Source of the DNA: Brachybacterium halotolerans
GTDB taxonomy: Bacteria > Actinomycetota > Actinomycetes > Actinomycetales > Dermabacteraceae
Direction: 5' to 3'
Assembly (NCBI RefSeq): GCF_016623465.1
Contig: NZ_JAEDAJ010000002.1
Location: forward strand, 136,093 to 200,092
Length of the DNA stretch: 64,000 bases
Each line of letters starts with the position of its first letter. Position 1 is the stretch's first letter. Position numbers and translations under genes: made by a program. Positions 8,965-17,897 of the stretch are shown here, in pieces. The notes under the pieces were generated by a model. The model saw only the letters and a list, made by a program, of their open reading frames with translations, searched no databases and was not told where the DNA came from.

Positions 8965-10706
8965 CGTGCATCCCCTTCCGAGGGCTCTGGCTTCGTCGTG
9001 CTGACATCGAAAGTCACGGTCCCTACAGTGACCTTCACGCACTCGGCCCGGAACACGATGCTCCAGCACGGAGTGACCTCGCCATCCGACTCACTGCGCC
9101 ATCCTTCCAGTGGGTCCGGCCAGCCGAGGGCGACGTCGGGGACACGCTCGAGCGCGTCATGCCCTTGGATCCGGAGAACCACACCTGCGTCCTCCCGACA
9201 CATCTCGACCACCCCGTCCACCATGCGCATCGAGAATCGACCGTCAATCAGGAATCGCGACTCCATTCGATGAGCCTGGCCGTCGTGCAGTCGCACCGTG
9301 TCACGGACCGTGAGTTTGCGCCCCGGTCGGAAGCCGATCAGCCGGCGGTGCGTCCACGTCCCATGAGGCGCTGTCCCAGAGAGGGTGAACCGTCCGGAGC
9401 GGAGCCCTGCCTGTACGTCTCCTCCGCCATAGGGCTTGCGGTGCACGCGGTCATGATCAACACCGTCCAGCAACACCGTGCTGTGGGCCCGTGTGGACTC
9501 GATGTACTGCCGCCTGGGGTCCGCGTAGTAGAAACCATTGCGTCGGAGATCGCTGTCCCGCGGCAGCACGGCCCCGTACCCGAATTTGCCCCCATCGACG
9601 AGAATATTCACGAGGCCCTCTGACCAGCACAGCGAGAGGTCATCTGCGTGCTTGTGCGAACGGGAATGAAATCCCGCATGGAAGGCGAGGTAGGACTCGC
9701 CCCCCGGCTCACTCGCGGAATCCTCAGATGGGCTTCGCACGAACGCCCACCCGGAGTCGGGAAGAGCCTTCCATTGTCGGCGTGCCCGTTGGCCCTCCCC
9801 GCCACGACTAAAGACGAATCTGGCATTCGGGGACATCGGGGGGGCCGTCGGGACCGGCAGGCGTTCCGGGGTGGTGTCACCGATCTCCACCAGATTCCCG
9901 TCCGGTCGGTACATCCACGACAGCGCCTCGTACGCCCCGCGGAGTGGAGACCCGAGCGCCGGGTGCCCACTGGGGACGAACCTCTTGAAAACCGAGTGGA
10001 ACCCCAGAAGCGTCATGCGCTGGTGAGCAGGCGAATGTTCCACGTGGCCGCCGTCGGGCATGAATTGCTGGGAGAAGAGCGCAAGGATCTCGTCGATCAC
10101 CGCGGCTGCTTCTCCCGAGGACTCGCCGACGGCATCATCGATGACGGCGATCTCGGCCAGAGCCGCGAGCACGAAGAGCGACTTGTTCGAGATCGTCGCA
10201 CAAAGCAGGCTCGATAGGCGCTCCCGATGTCCGTTCAGGAGGTGCGGGATCATCCGGGCGATCGCCTCCCCGTGCTGCGAGTGGTCTCGCAGTGCCCGCG
10301 CCGCAACCCCCAAGATGCGCGGAACGCGAAGCGACGTCGACAGGTCATACCAGCACATGCTCGAGTCCGGCGGATCGGACTGCGCGAATTCTCCCCAGGA
10401 GAGAAGCACGCTCGCCAGATAGTCGAGATCAGCCGGCTCACGGTCACGGTCGTACGCGAGCAGAACGGCATCGAGGAACTTCAGGGACTGCAACTGCGAT
10501 GCGAACGACCTGCTCAGGGCGGAAGAGTCCGCCCAATCGAAGGATGGTGCCAGGGGAATCGGCGACTCAGCACCGGGGGCCCATCCAGAGAGGGCCACGT
10601 CCTGCCCCGAACGAGGTGCATCGCGCCCCTTGTCCATACTGTGCCACCCCATGACGGGCGGGATGCGTGCGAGTAGGGCCGCACGGAGCTCAGGCGCCTC
10701 ACCCAA
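8961..10706 (-). CDS. heparinase II/III family protein
   Basis: 581 aa from TTG 10706. An in-frame stop lies just upstream and AGAGG sits seven bases before the TTG; ATG 10652 is the fallback start. No signal peptide, so probably cytoplasmic. Motifs follow the heparinase II/III plan: SNKSLFVLAALAE, then MPDGGHVEHSPAHQRM (family proteins usually have a Tyr-His pair here; Ala-His is seen) and, in the beta domain, HSRSHKHADDLSLCW with VDGGKFGYG. It pairs with the longer homologue at 5105-7963 and is translationally coupled to the membrane protein downstream (ATGA overlap). Known relatives cleave uronic-acid polysaccharides; an intracellular polymer-editing or quality-control role is my inference. 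Confidence 0.78.
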   Translation of the reverse strand: MGEAPELRAALLARIPPVMGWHSMDKGRDAPRSGQDVALSGWAPGAESPIPLAPSFDWADSSALSRSFASQLQSLKFLDAVLLAYDRDREPADLDYLASVLLSWGEFAQSDPPDSSMCWYDLSTSLRVPRILGVAARALRDHSQHGEAIARMIPHLLNGHRERLSSLLCATISNKSLFVLAALAEIAVIDDAVGESSGEAAAVIDEILALFSQQFMPDGGHVEHSPAHQRMTLLGFHSVFKRFVPSGHPALGSPLRGAYEALSWMYRPDGNLVEIGDTTPERLPVPTAPPMSPNARFVFSRGGEGQRARRQWKALPDSGWAFVRSPSEDSASEPGGESYLAFHAGFHSRSHKHADDLSLCWSEGLVNILVDGGKFGYGAVLPRDSDLRRNGFYYADPRRQYIESTRAHSTVLLDGVDHDRVHRKPYGGGDVQAGLRSGRFTLSGTAPHGTWTHRRLIGFRPGRKLTVRDTVRLHDGQAHRMESRFLIDGRFSMRMVDGVVEMCREDAGVVLRIQGHDALERVPDVALGWPDPLEGWRSESDGEVTPCWSIVFRAECVKVTVGTVTFDVSTTKPEPSEGDAR

Positions 10707-10733
10707 CGACGGGCCTCTGGTCGTTCACGGTCA

Positions 10734-12773
10734 TCAGCCTGCCGTCTCCGACACGCGTCCGAGGCGCGAGTACACCTCGACGTATGCCGGAACGTTGGCG
10801 TCCCACGAACGCGCGGCACGCACCCAGTCCGCACCTGCGGCAGACATCCGCTCCTGCTCACCGTCGGTCGTGACGATTCCTCCGATCACGCTCGCCAGGT
10901 CGTGGTCGTCCCCCGCGGTGAACGTCGCGGCCGCGCCACGGGCATCATCCGCGATCTCCTTCAGCGCAGCAACATCCGAGAGCACGACCGCACGGCCGGT
11001 CGAGAAGGCTTCGAACGGCTTGAGCGGCGTCACGAGCTCGCAGACACGGGCAGGTTTCCGGGGCACGACGAAGACGTCGATCTGGCCGTAGAAATCGAGG
11101 ATACGCCTATGAGGAATCCTCCCCGGCATAATGACCCCGTCGATCCCGAGCGACTCCACGAGCCGGCGCAGATGATCGAGATGCGGCCCATCGCCGACGA
11201 CGAGCAGCTTGAGGCCCGTACTGACCTTTAGCCCGTGCTCCTCAGGGTGCCGCTGGAGCCGGGAGAACGCGCGGATCAGAGTGCCGATACCCTCGTACTC
11301 GACGATCGACGAGATGTACCCAACCACGGCATCATCCGGCTCAATACCGAGTTCGCGCCTGAGATCGGGGTCCGCCTCCTGCCGAGGAAAGGCCCCGCTG
11401 TCCACAGCGTTCGGGACGATGGAGATCGCCCCCTCCCCGTACGTGCCGGGAGCACTCTCGTCGACGATGTGCTGTCGCATCACGCGGGCGAGAGTGAAGA
11501 TGTGGTCCGCCTCCTCGCGAACCCGCGCTTCGGCTCCTCGGCGGAGTGCATAAGCCTCTGGCTCACCGAAAACCTCGAAGATGGCGAAGGGGTCATCCCA
11601 ACCAGCCATCTGAGCAGTGCGCGAGAGCCATGACTCCTCCCAGAACCCGCGCGCCTCGTAGACCACGGGAATCCCAGCGGCGCGCCCCACGTGAAGCGCG
11701 ATGGCCGCATTGATGAAGTCTGCGTGTGCATGGATCACGGACGGCCGCGACTCGGAGACCCGATCCATCAGGCCCACCACATTCTGCTCCAGCCAGCCGC
11801 GCCATCCAACGGCAGTCCGTCGCGGGCCCGCCAGGAACGTGACGGGCACCTGATCGTCTTCGACCCGCACGACCGAGTCGAACTGCTCGCGTCCGCCACC
11901 CGCCTGGGCGACGATCTCGCACGGGACTCCGGCCCGCCCCAGCGCATCGACGGTGTAGCGGGTACGCAGGGTGTAGCCGGTCTGGGTATCGGGAAGCGCC
12001 TTGCCCACAAAGTGCAAGACGGGACCCTGAGGATCGCGCAGGTCCGACGACGGCAGCACGGGCATCAGAGCGCGCACATCCTCGTACACATAGAGTTCTT
12101 CGCGCAGCTCACGTGCCACCTTGATGTCGCGCTCGTTCCCGAACCGATCGGCGATGTAATCCATCAGCCGCGAGGCGAGCCGATAGTAGCCGTGCACGCG
12201 GAAGAATTTGTAGGCCTCGCGCACCTCCGTGAGCTTGCTTTCGTCGAGGATTCCATCCCATTCCTCGATGATCGGCTTCGCCTCAAGGAACCGCTTGTCC
12301 TTGAGCAGTCGCTGGAGTAGCTCCGTTGCCCGATGACGCCGCATGACCTGCTTCAAGGGGATGTCATTGCGAGCGGCAAGTCGCACGATGGCGACGTGAC
12401 TGTCGATAATGCTTGCCGTGGCGTCGCGCAGGCCGCTGGGACCGTTCCCCAGCAGGGTCTCCAACCGCTCGAGGGACACGAAAGGACCGACGCCGCCCTC
12501 CTGGGCACCGGACTTCTTGGGCGCGCTGTCGACGGCCTCCTCCAACTGGGCCTCGAACCGTCGCCTGATGTTGTTCAATGCCGTGGCCTGCTCACGGAGG
12601 AGAACTCGCAGAAGCAAGCCAGCCGCCACCCCGGCGACGATACCGAGGACCACGGCGACCAGCACAGAACCCACTGGACCCGCGATAGAACCTGCGATGA
12701 CGGCCGAGAGGACCGTCGACGCGACGAACACGATCCCCACGGACAATGCGAGAACGTACTTCCTGGAAATCAT
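10734..12773 (-). CDS. membrane-associated GT4 glycosyltransferase with long N-terminal helical region
   Basis: 679 aa. Two hydrophobic segments at residues ~8-28 and ~33-58 are followed by a charged, helical region to about residue 230. The rest is a GT-B family 4 glycosyltransferase: it opens with VLHFVGKALPDTQTGYTLRT, has HAHADFINAAIA, and the donor-binding half contains SIVPNAVDSGAF, VVGYISSIVEYEGIGTL, LLVVGDGP and the C-terminal TPLKPFEAFSTGRAVVLSD, where a Glu contacts the nucleotide-sugar. The start overlaps the upstream wecB stop by four bases (ATGA), so translation is coupled. The product at 15957-17819 has the same overall plan (DTQTGYTLRT versus HTQSGYSLRT), so the two are paralogues likely adding successive sugars of the same polymer. 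Confidence 0.85.
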   Translation of the reverse strand: MISRKYVLALSVGIVFVASTVLSAVIAGSIAGPVGSVLVAVVLGIVAGVAAGLLLRVLLREQATALNNIRRRFEAQLEEAVDSAPKKSGAQEGGVGPFVSLERLETLLGNGPSGLRDATASIIDSHVAIVRLAARNDIPLKQVMRRHRATELLQRLLKDKRFLEAKPIIEEWDGILDESKLTEVREAYKFFRVHGYYRLASRLMDYIADRFGNERDIKVARELREELYVYEDVRALMPVLPSSDLRDPQGPVLHFVGKALPDTQTGYTLRTRYTVDALGRAGVPCEIVAQAGGGREQFDSVVRVEDDQVPVTFLAGPRRTAVGWRGWLEQNVVGLMDRVSESRPSVIHAHADFINAAIALHVGRAAGIPVVYEARGFWEESWLSRTAQMAGWDDPFAIFEVFGEPEAYALRRGAEARVREEADHIFTLARVMRQHIVDESAPGTYGEGAISIVPNAVDSGAFPRQEADPDLRRELGIEPDDAVVGYISSIVEYEGIGTLIRAFSRLQRHPEEHGLKVSTGLKLLVVGDGPHLDHLRRLVESLGIDGVIMPGRIPHRRILDFYGQIDVFVVPRKPARVCELVTPLKPFEAFSTGRAVVLSDVAALKEIADDARGAAATFTAGDDHDLASVIGGIVTTDGEQERMSAAGADWVRAARSWDANVPAYVEVYSRLGRVSETAG

Positions 12774-13963
12774 CGGGCGTCTCCCCTCTCGACCAGGGCC
12801 GTGAACTCCGGGACCTCCATTCCCGATGAGAGGCTGAACAGCTGGTGCAGCGCCGCAATGGTGCGCTCCGAGGCCCGTCCATCCCCGTAGGGGTTCACAG
12901 CGTTCGCCATCCCCTTGTACGCCTCCTCCGAATCAAGGAGCAGCGACACCTCATCGACGAGCCGCTGCCGGTGTGTACCGATCAGCTTCACGGTTCCCGC
13001 GAGCACGGCCTCAGGACGCTCCGTGTTCTCGCGCATCACGAGCACGGGCTTGCCAAGACTGGGAGCTTCCTCCTGCACTCCCCCCGAGTCGGTGAGAACG
13101 ACATCGGCGATCCCGAGCGCACGAGTGAACTCTGCGTACGCGAGCGGTTCGATGAGGTAGACGTTCTCGACCCCTTCGACCGCCGGCCGGATTGCGGCAC
13201 GGACCTTGGGATTCTTGTGGATGGGGAAGACCACTGTCAGATCCGGGTACTTTCGGGCCAGCTCTGCGACGGCTTCTCCGATATCCTTCATCGCCGTACC
13301 GAGATTCTCTCGTCGGTGAGCCGTCACTAGGAGAATGCGACCAGGATCGCCGTCGGCACGCTTTTTCTGAAGTCTCTCTAGACGCTCGTCTTCGAAGTGG
13401 ACGACAAGATTCGAATTCGCGAACTGGAGAGTGTCGATCACGCTGTTACCTGTGACCACGATCGCGTTCTCACTGATGTTCTCGCGGGTGAGATTGGACT
13501 TCGACGTCTCTGTGGGTGCGAGGTGGAGGGCTGCAATCTGACTCGTGAGCTTACGGTTCGCTTCCTCTGGAAACGGCGAGTTGATGTCCCCGGATCGCAG
13601 CCCCGCCTCAAGGTGCACGACGGGGATCTGACGGTTGAAGGACGCCACCGCCGCGCCCATCACCGTCGACGTATCACCTTGCACGATCACAGCATCCGGG
13701 GCTTCCTTCTCGAGAAGCCCATCGATTCCCGAGACCACCTTGGCAACAATCTCGTTGAGGGTCTGCCCGGCGCTCATGATGTTGAGATCATGATCTGGAA
13801 CGATTCCGAAGATGGCGTTTACCTGATCGAGCATCTCACGATGCTGACCGGTCACCACGATAATGTTCTCGAGGGCGCTATCGGCCTCGATCGCCTTGAT
13901 GATCGGAGCGACCTTGATCGCCTCGGGGTGAGTGCCATAAACGGTCATGATACGAAATGCCAT
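12770..13963 (-). CDS. wecB: UDP-N-acetylglucosamine 2-epimerase (non-hydrolysing)
   Basis: 397 aa, family-typical length. It interconverts UDP-GlcNAc and UDP-ManNAc, feeding WecC. Catalytic and binding residues known for E. coli WecB are present: Asp in VQGDTST, Glu in HLEAGLRSGD, Glu in PFPEEANR, His in TAHRREN, and the C-terminal DSGGVQEEAPSLGKPVLVMR. One oddity is the N-terminal YGTHPEAIK, where the family nearly always has GTRPEAIK. AAAGGA stands before ATG 13963. It is first in the tightly coupled run wecB, GT4, heparinase-like, membrane protein. With wecC on the other strand it completes the UDP-ManNAcA pathway. Confidence 0.93.
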   Translation of the reverse strand: MAFRIMTVYGTHPEAIKVAPIIKAIEADSALENIIVVTGQHREMLDQVNAIFGIVPDHDLNIMSAGQTLNEIVAKVVSGIDGLLEKEAPDAVIVQGDTSTVMGAAVASFNRQIPVVHLEAGLRSGDINSPFPEEANRKLTSQIAALHLAPTETSKSNLTRENISENAIVVTGNSVIDTLQFANSNLVVHFEDERLERLQKKRADGDPGRILLVTAHRRENLGTAMKDIGEAVAELARKYPDLTVVFPIHKNPKVRAAIRPAVEGVENVYLIEPLAYAEFTRALGIADVVLTDSGGVQEEAPSLGKPVLVMRENTERPEAVLAGTVKLIGTHRQRLVDEVSLLLDSEEAYKGMANAVNPYGDGRASERTIAALHQLFSLSSGMEVPEFTALVERGDAR

Positions 13964-14020
13964 TGTGAATCCTTTGGAGGTCCGGGTATGCCGATGCGGG
14001 GATGAATATCGGGAGAGGAG

Positions 14021-15076
14021 TCAAGGGCCAGATGGGTCGTGCAGGTTGTTCGAAGTCTTCGCCTCCGCGGAGTCAGCCCGATTCGACCCCGGATCTTTTC
14101 CCCGCCGAATGTGCCGCGGCGCTCGCCTCGGATGCGTTGTGGTCCTCTGCCCTCGATGGAAGCCTGTCAGATCCTCTTGCGCGTCCCTCTCCTGTGCGTC
14201 CCTGCCTTCACGTCGGGCATCCATGAGCAGGCCGTTGGCGACGGAGGTGTTCCCCTGTGCGAGGTTGTGCGCGAACCAGCGATATTTCCGCGCGACCTCA
14301 ACGGCATCACCATCGAGCACGACGTGGCCGCGTTCCATCCAGATCGCACGCGAACACATGTTCTCGATGGTTTGCGCCGCATGATTGACGAGGAATACCG
14401 TTCCCGCTCTTTCGAGCAGGTCGTCCATCGCCCGCCGGGAGCGCTCCATGAAGCTGGCGTCACCGGTGGAAAGCGCCTCGTCGATCATTAGAATCTCAGG
14501 GTCTGCAGCGAGGGATATGGCGAACTTCAGGCGTGCACCCATGCCAGATGAGTAGGTTCGCATCGGCAGATCGATGGCATCACCGAGCGCCGAGAGCTCC
14601 ACCACGTCCTCGAAGATGTCGTCAGCCTGCTGGGGGGACAGACCCATGGCCAGAGCTCCGAGCCTCACGTTCTGTGCCCCAGTGAGATCGGGGAGGAGAG
14701 CAGCACTCACACCGAGCAACACCGGCTTGGCGGACGTGAGGACAGTGCCGGAATTCGGCGCCTCCAGCCCGGCCAGGACACGCAGGAGCGTCGATTTACC
14801 TGAACCATTCCGTCCGATGATCCCGATGAACTCTCCCGAGCGCGCCTCAAACGAAACGCCGCGAACAGCACCGACGGAGACCCGCTGAGTTCGCGGGGTC
14901 AGCCCGATGAGTCCCCGTTTCCTGGAGTGGTCCGTCCTGTTCACGTTGTAGCGGACGCGAAGGTCGTGTGCGGCGACGGTGAGAGGGGATGATTCCGGCG
15001 CCGTCCAGCGAGACGCCTGGGCGTTCTCGGCCTCGGCATCTGCACCGTCGCGCGGCTCAACGCTGCTCGTCGCCAT
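14021..15076 (-). CDS. polysaccharide ABC exporter, ATP-binding subunit (TagH/Wzt-like)
   Basis: 351 aa from ATG 15076, chosen for GGGGAGG six bases upstream; it overlaps the permease 3' end by 20 bases. ATPase motifs: Walker A IIGRNGSGKST, signature YSSGMGARLKFAISLA, Walker B EILMIDEALS and H-loop LVNHA. The N-terminal VRYNV...RTQRVSVGAVRGVSFEA region and single-permease partner are typical of TagH/RfbE/Wzt proteins that export undecaprenyl-linked teichoic or O-antigen-like polymers. The C-terminal ~75 residues are Arg-, Asp- and Asn-rich and look disordered; this is not the folded carbohydrate-binding domain of chain-length-sensing Wzt proteins. It should form a complex with the permease at 15057-15953. 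Confidence 0.9.
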   Translation of the reverse strand: MATSSVEPRDGADAEAENAQASRWTAPESSPLTVAAHDLRVRYNVNRTDHSRKRGLIGLTPRTQRVSVGAVRGVSFEARSGEFIGIIGRNGSGKSTLLRVLAGLEAPNSGTVLTSAKPVLLGVSAALLPDLTGAQNVRLGALAMGLSPQQADDIFEDVVELSALGDAIDLPMRTYSSGMGARLKFAISLAADPEILMIDEALSTGDASFMERSRRAMDDLLERAGTVFLVNHAAQTIENMCSRAIWMERGHVVLDGDAVEVARKYRWFAHNLAQGNTSVANGLLMDARREGRDAQERDAQEDLTGFHRGQRTTTHPRRAPRHIRRGKDPGSNRADSAEAKTSNNLHDPSGP

Positions 15077-15953
15077 ACGTCGCCTCCCCACGCCAGAAGA
15101 ATACGAATCCGATGATCAAGATCCCCACGCACCAGACTGCGAGGATGACCCAGGATGCCACCGTCGGGGCCGTACCATCCATAAGGACCCGTCGATACAT
15201 GTGGAGAAGCTGGTATATCGGATTTGCCTGAATGATCGCACCAGCGACCGGATGGGTGAGGTAATTGTCGATCGGGAAGATGACGCCTGAGCCGTACATG
15301 AGCACACGAGAGAGTACCGTTATCACCTGCGAGACGTCCGGAAGAATGAAGCCCACCCGTGACATCAACAGCGATACCCCAAGATTGAGCATGCACTGCA
15401 TCAAAAAGATCGGGATGACCAGCAACCAGGACAGCCGGGGAATCTCATGATTCGGCAGCACAACGATCATAGCTAGCATCACCACAACGGTGAGCACCAT
15501 CTGCATCGATTCTCGCAATTGTGCAGATATAGGCAGTGCAGCACGCGGAAAGGAAAATGCGCGGATCATCGGCTTGCCGACCCGCAGCGTTCCTGGACTC
15601 TGACTCAGGCTCTGCATTGTCGAACGGAACATGAGTACACCGATGATGATGTAGGCCGTGAAGTTGTCGATGCCGCGGTCCGCCTTCAGGATCATCCCGA
15701 AGATGACGAAATACATCGCCGCGTCGAACAGTGGGCGGAGGATCAACCAAAGGTTCCCGAGCCGGTTCCTGCTGTTCTGCAGGGTGATTCGATGCCTCGA
15801 GTCCATCCAGATGAAGTGCCGGCGCTCCCACAGGTCCGAAATGTACTTCGGCAGACTCGGTCTGACCCCAACTGGGCCCAGCGCCGACACATCGAGTCCA
15901 CGACGCTCGAGGTCTCGACGGAGCTGGGGAGCCGTTCTCACGTCAGTGCGCAT
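15057..15953 (-). CDS. polysaccharide ABC exporter, permease subunit (TagG/Wzm-like)
   Basis: 298 aa with about six membrane segments. The cytoplasmic N-terminus ends in SRHRITLQNSRNRLGNLWLILRP, the amphipathic gate-helix region typical of ABC-2 polysaccharide exporters, followed by AAMYFVIFGMI and later segments. The C-terminal loop GVIFPIDNYLTHP...NPIYQLLHMYRRVLMDG is the family signature for Wzm/TagG. It starts three bases after the stop of the GT4 gene upstream and overlaps the ATPase gene downstream, so all three are one transcription unit. Predicted job: move the lipid-linked ManNAcA-containing polymer across the membrane, after which LCP proteins such as those at 19462-21773 attach it to peptidoglycan. 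Confidence 0.9.
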   Translation of the reverse strand: MRTDVRTAPQLRRDLERRGLDVSALGPVGVRPSLPKYISDLWERRHFIWMDSRHRITLQNSRNRLGNLWLILRPLFDAAMYFVIFGMILKADRGIDNFTAYIIIGVLMFRSTMQSLSQSPGTLRVGKPMIRAFSFPRAALPISAQLRESMQMVLTVVVMLAMIVVLPNHEIPRLSWLLVIPIFLMQCMLNLGVSLLMSRVGFILPDVSQVITVLSRVLMYGSGVIFPIDNYLTHPVAGAIIQANPIYQLLHMYRRVLMDGTAPTVASWVILAVWCVGILIIGFVFFWRGEATYGDEQR

Positions 15954-15956
15954 CGG

Positions 15957-17819
15957 TCACTCCTCAGCAGTTTCATGGGCTAGTCGGCGATATACCGTGA
16001 CGTAGCGGTCGGCCAGTGTCGGCCAACGCCTGGAGGCCGCGAGCTTCCGTCCGGCCTGACTCCGGCCGTCCGATCCGTGCCGGTGGCTCCACAGCCGGAT
16101 GATCTCCCCAGCAAGAGCCTCCGGGTCCTCCGGCGGGACCAGTAGAGCACAGTCAAGACCCTCTTCCGTGCGTACGGATTCCCGGAGGGCAGGGAGATCG
16201 CTCACGACGAGCGGTCGGCCGAGGGCAAGGGCCTCCACGGGCTTCTGAGGCGTCACCCATTGCGTGACCCGAAGGTCCCGTCGAGGCACGACGACAGCAT
16301 CGAGAGAGAGCAGCCATGTCGGGGCGTCGGCCCTGGGGACCCGCCCTGGCATCGTCGTGCGGTCACCGATGCCGAGCTCATGTGTGAGGGCACGCAGGGC
16401 AGGAGCGGCCGTTCCGTCCCCCGCGATCACGACGTGGAGATCGTTCCGGAGCTCCTTGGGAGAGGACGGATCATGGATGATGCGAGCCGCCGCGCGAAGC
16501 AGCACGTCGAAGCCTTCGTAGTCGACGAGCGCGCTGACCGCGCCGACTGCGTATGCCTTCGAGGGCAGGTCGGGCAGGACCTGCCTGCGTGCGTCCGTCA
16601 TGTCCGTGGGACGGGAGAGCAGGGCATCCTCGACCCCGTTCGGGACGACGACGACACGAGAGTCATCCACGCCGCGGCGCGCGAGTTCCTGCGCCATGGT
16701 GCGGCTCAGCGTCACCACCGCATGCGCCTCGTTCGCAAGTTCGGCCTCCTTCGCCGCGACGAGCCGGGCCTTCTCGGAGTCAGCGGCTCGAGCACGGGAA
16801 GACTTCGATCTGTGGGAGGCGATCCACGTCTGCTCCATGAGCCCTCTCACCTCGAGGATCCATGGGATCCCCGTGGCCTGACTGACCGCCTGTGCCACGA
16901 GTGCATTGCGGTAGTCGGTCGTCGCATGCAGTACGTGGGGGCGGAACTCGTCGACGATCCTCAGAGCCGCGTCGACCTCCTGCACAAGACGCTGCTCTGC
17001 CGTCGCCCCCAAGGATGAGGGCAGCGTCCGTCTGTACACGACGCCATCGACGGCATCCTCATCGCTGGCCAGCGGCACGCCCACCATGATCGGGTAACCA
17101 GTGCGTGTCAGGGCTATCGACTGCACCCCTGCACGCCGCAGCGACGACAGCAGGCGGTGCGTGCGCAGCGAGTATCCCGACTGCGTGTGCGGCAGTGAAT
17201 TTGTGATCAGATGAAGGACGCGCAGGCCGGCGTCGGCATCTGGATTCTCCTCCGTTGACGGGCCCTTGCGCCCCAGCTCAGCTCCCGCTTGAAGCGGCGC
17301 CAGGCGATGACCGGGCGCAAGAAGTTCCAGCTCGCTGCGGAGCCGACGTGCCTGCATCCTGGTGCCGACGCCTGCATGCTCGAGCAACTCCACGGCCGCT
17401 GAGAGCTCACCGCGCTGCCATGCCGCGCGAGCACGAGCGGCGACCGGTCCACCCGCAGGTAACGCCTCTGAATGGTCCAGGAGCACCGACACCTCGGCAC
17501 CCACGCGGGATCCGCGCTGTGCTGAGTGTTCCGCCAGCTGCCTCGCCGCCTCGTCCCTGCCCGACATCATCGCTCCGAGCGACGCGAAGCCCTCGCCCCC
17601 CGGGACTCTCTGCGCGCAGGAGTGCAGAAGGACACCAGCACGTGTACGGACGTCAACGGGGAGCCGCCTGGACACCTGGATCGCCAGTAGGGCCGGATCA
17701 TCTCGGAGGTGCTGCCATGCTGACGCAGCAAGCAACCGAGCATTCCGCAGCGTGCGGCATGCGCGGGTCAGCGGCACGACATCAAACCTCTCTGGCTCTG
17801 GGAGTGGTATCGAGCTCAC
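15957..17819 (-). CDS. GT4 glycosyltransferase with N-terminal helical extension
   Basis: 620 aa from GTG 17819; an in-frame TGA eleven bases upstream rules out a much longer protein, and the ribosome-binding site is poor. Residues 1-~195 are helical and Ala/Arg-rich with no clear domain. From ~200 a GT-B fold begins (VLHLITNSLPHTQSGYSLRTHRLL), with VLHATTDYRNALVA, VVVVPNGVEDALL, VGAVSALVDYEGFDVLL, HVVIAGDGT and TPQKPVEALALGRPLVVSD. It lacks the membrane helices of its paralogue at 10734-12773 but shares the same acceptor-side motifs. It is co-transcribed with the ABC exporter, so it most likely extends or finishes the exported polymer. Sugar specificity is unknown. Confidence 0.83.
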   Translation of the reverse strand: MSSIPLPEPERFDVVPLTRACRTLRNARLLAASAWQHLRDDPALLAIQVSRRLPVDVRTRAGVLLHSCAQRVPGGEGFASLGAMMSGRDEAARQLAEHSAQRGSRVGAEVSVLLDHSEALPAGGPVAARARAAWQRGELSAAVELLEHAGVGTRMQARRLRSELELLAPGHRLAPLQAGAELGRKGPSTEENPDADAGLRVLHLITNSLPHTQSGYSLRTHRLLSSLRRAGVQSIALTRTGYPIMVGVPLASDEDAVDGVVYRRTLPSSLGATAEQRLVQEVDAALRIVDEFRPHVLHATTDYRNALVAQAVSQATGIPWILEVRGLMEQTWIASHRSKSSRARAADSEKARLVAAKEAELANEAHAVVTLSRTMAQELARRGVDDSRVVVVPNGVEDALLSRPTDMTDARRQVLPDLPSKAYAVGAVSALVDYEGFDVLLRAAARIIHDPSSPKELRNDLHVVIAGDGTAAPALRALTHELGIGDRTTMPGRVPRADAPTWLLSLDAVVVPRRDLRVTQWVTPQKPVEALALGRPLVVSDLPALRESVRTEEGLDCALLVPPEDPEALAGEIIRLWSHRHGSDGRSQAGRKLAASRRWPTLADRYVTVYRRLAHETAEE

Positions 17820-17897
17820 CGAGTGCAGTCAGAACATCCTGAAAGATAGCGCGGTGGAACGGCAGAGGTCTTTCCGCGTTGGGACAGATTACGTGCA

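Noticed and set aside
7945-9069. Longer start (9069) for the membrane-anchored protein
   Set aside because: The extra 35 residues lie inside the upstream lyase gene; ATG 8964 has a Shine-Dalgarno and an ATGA coupling.
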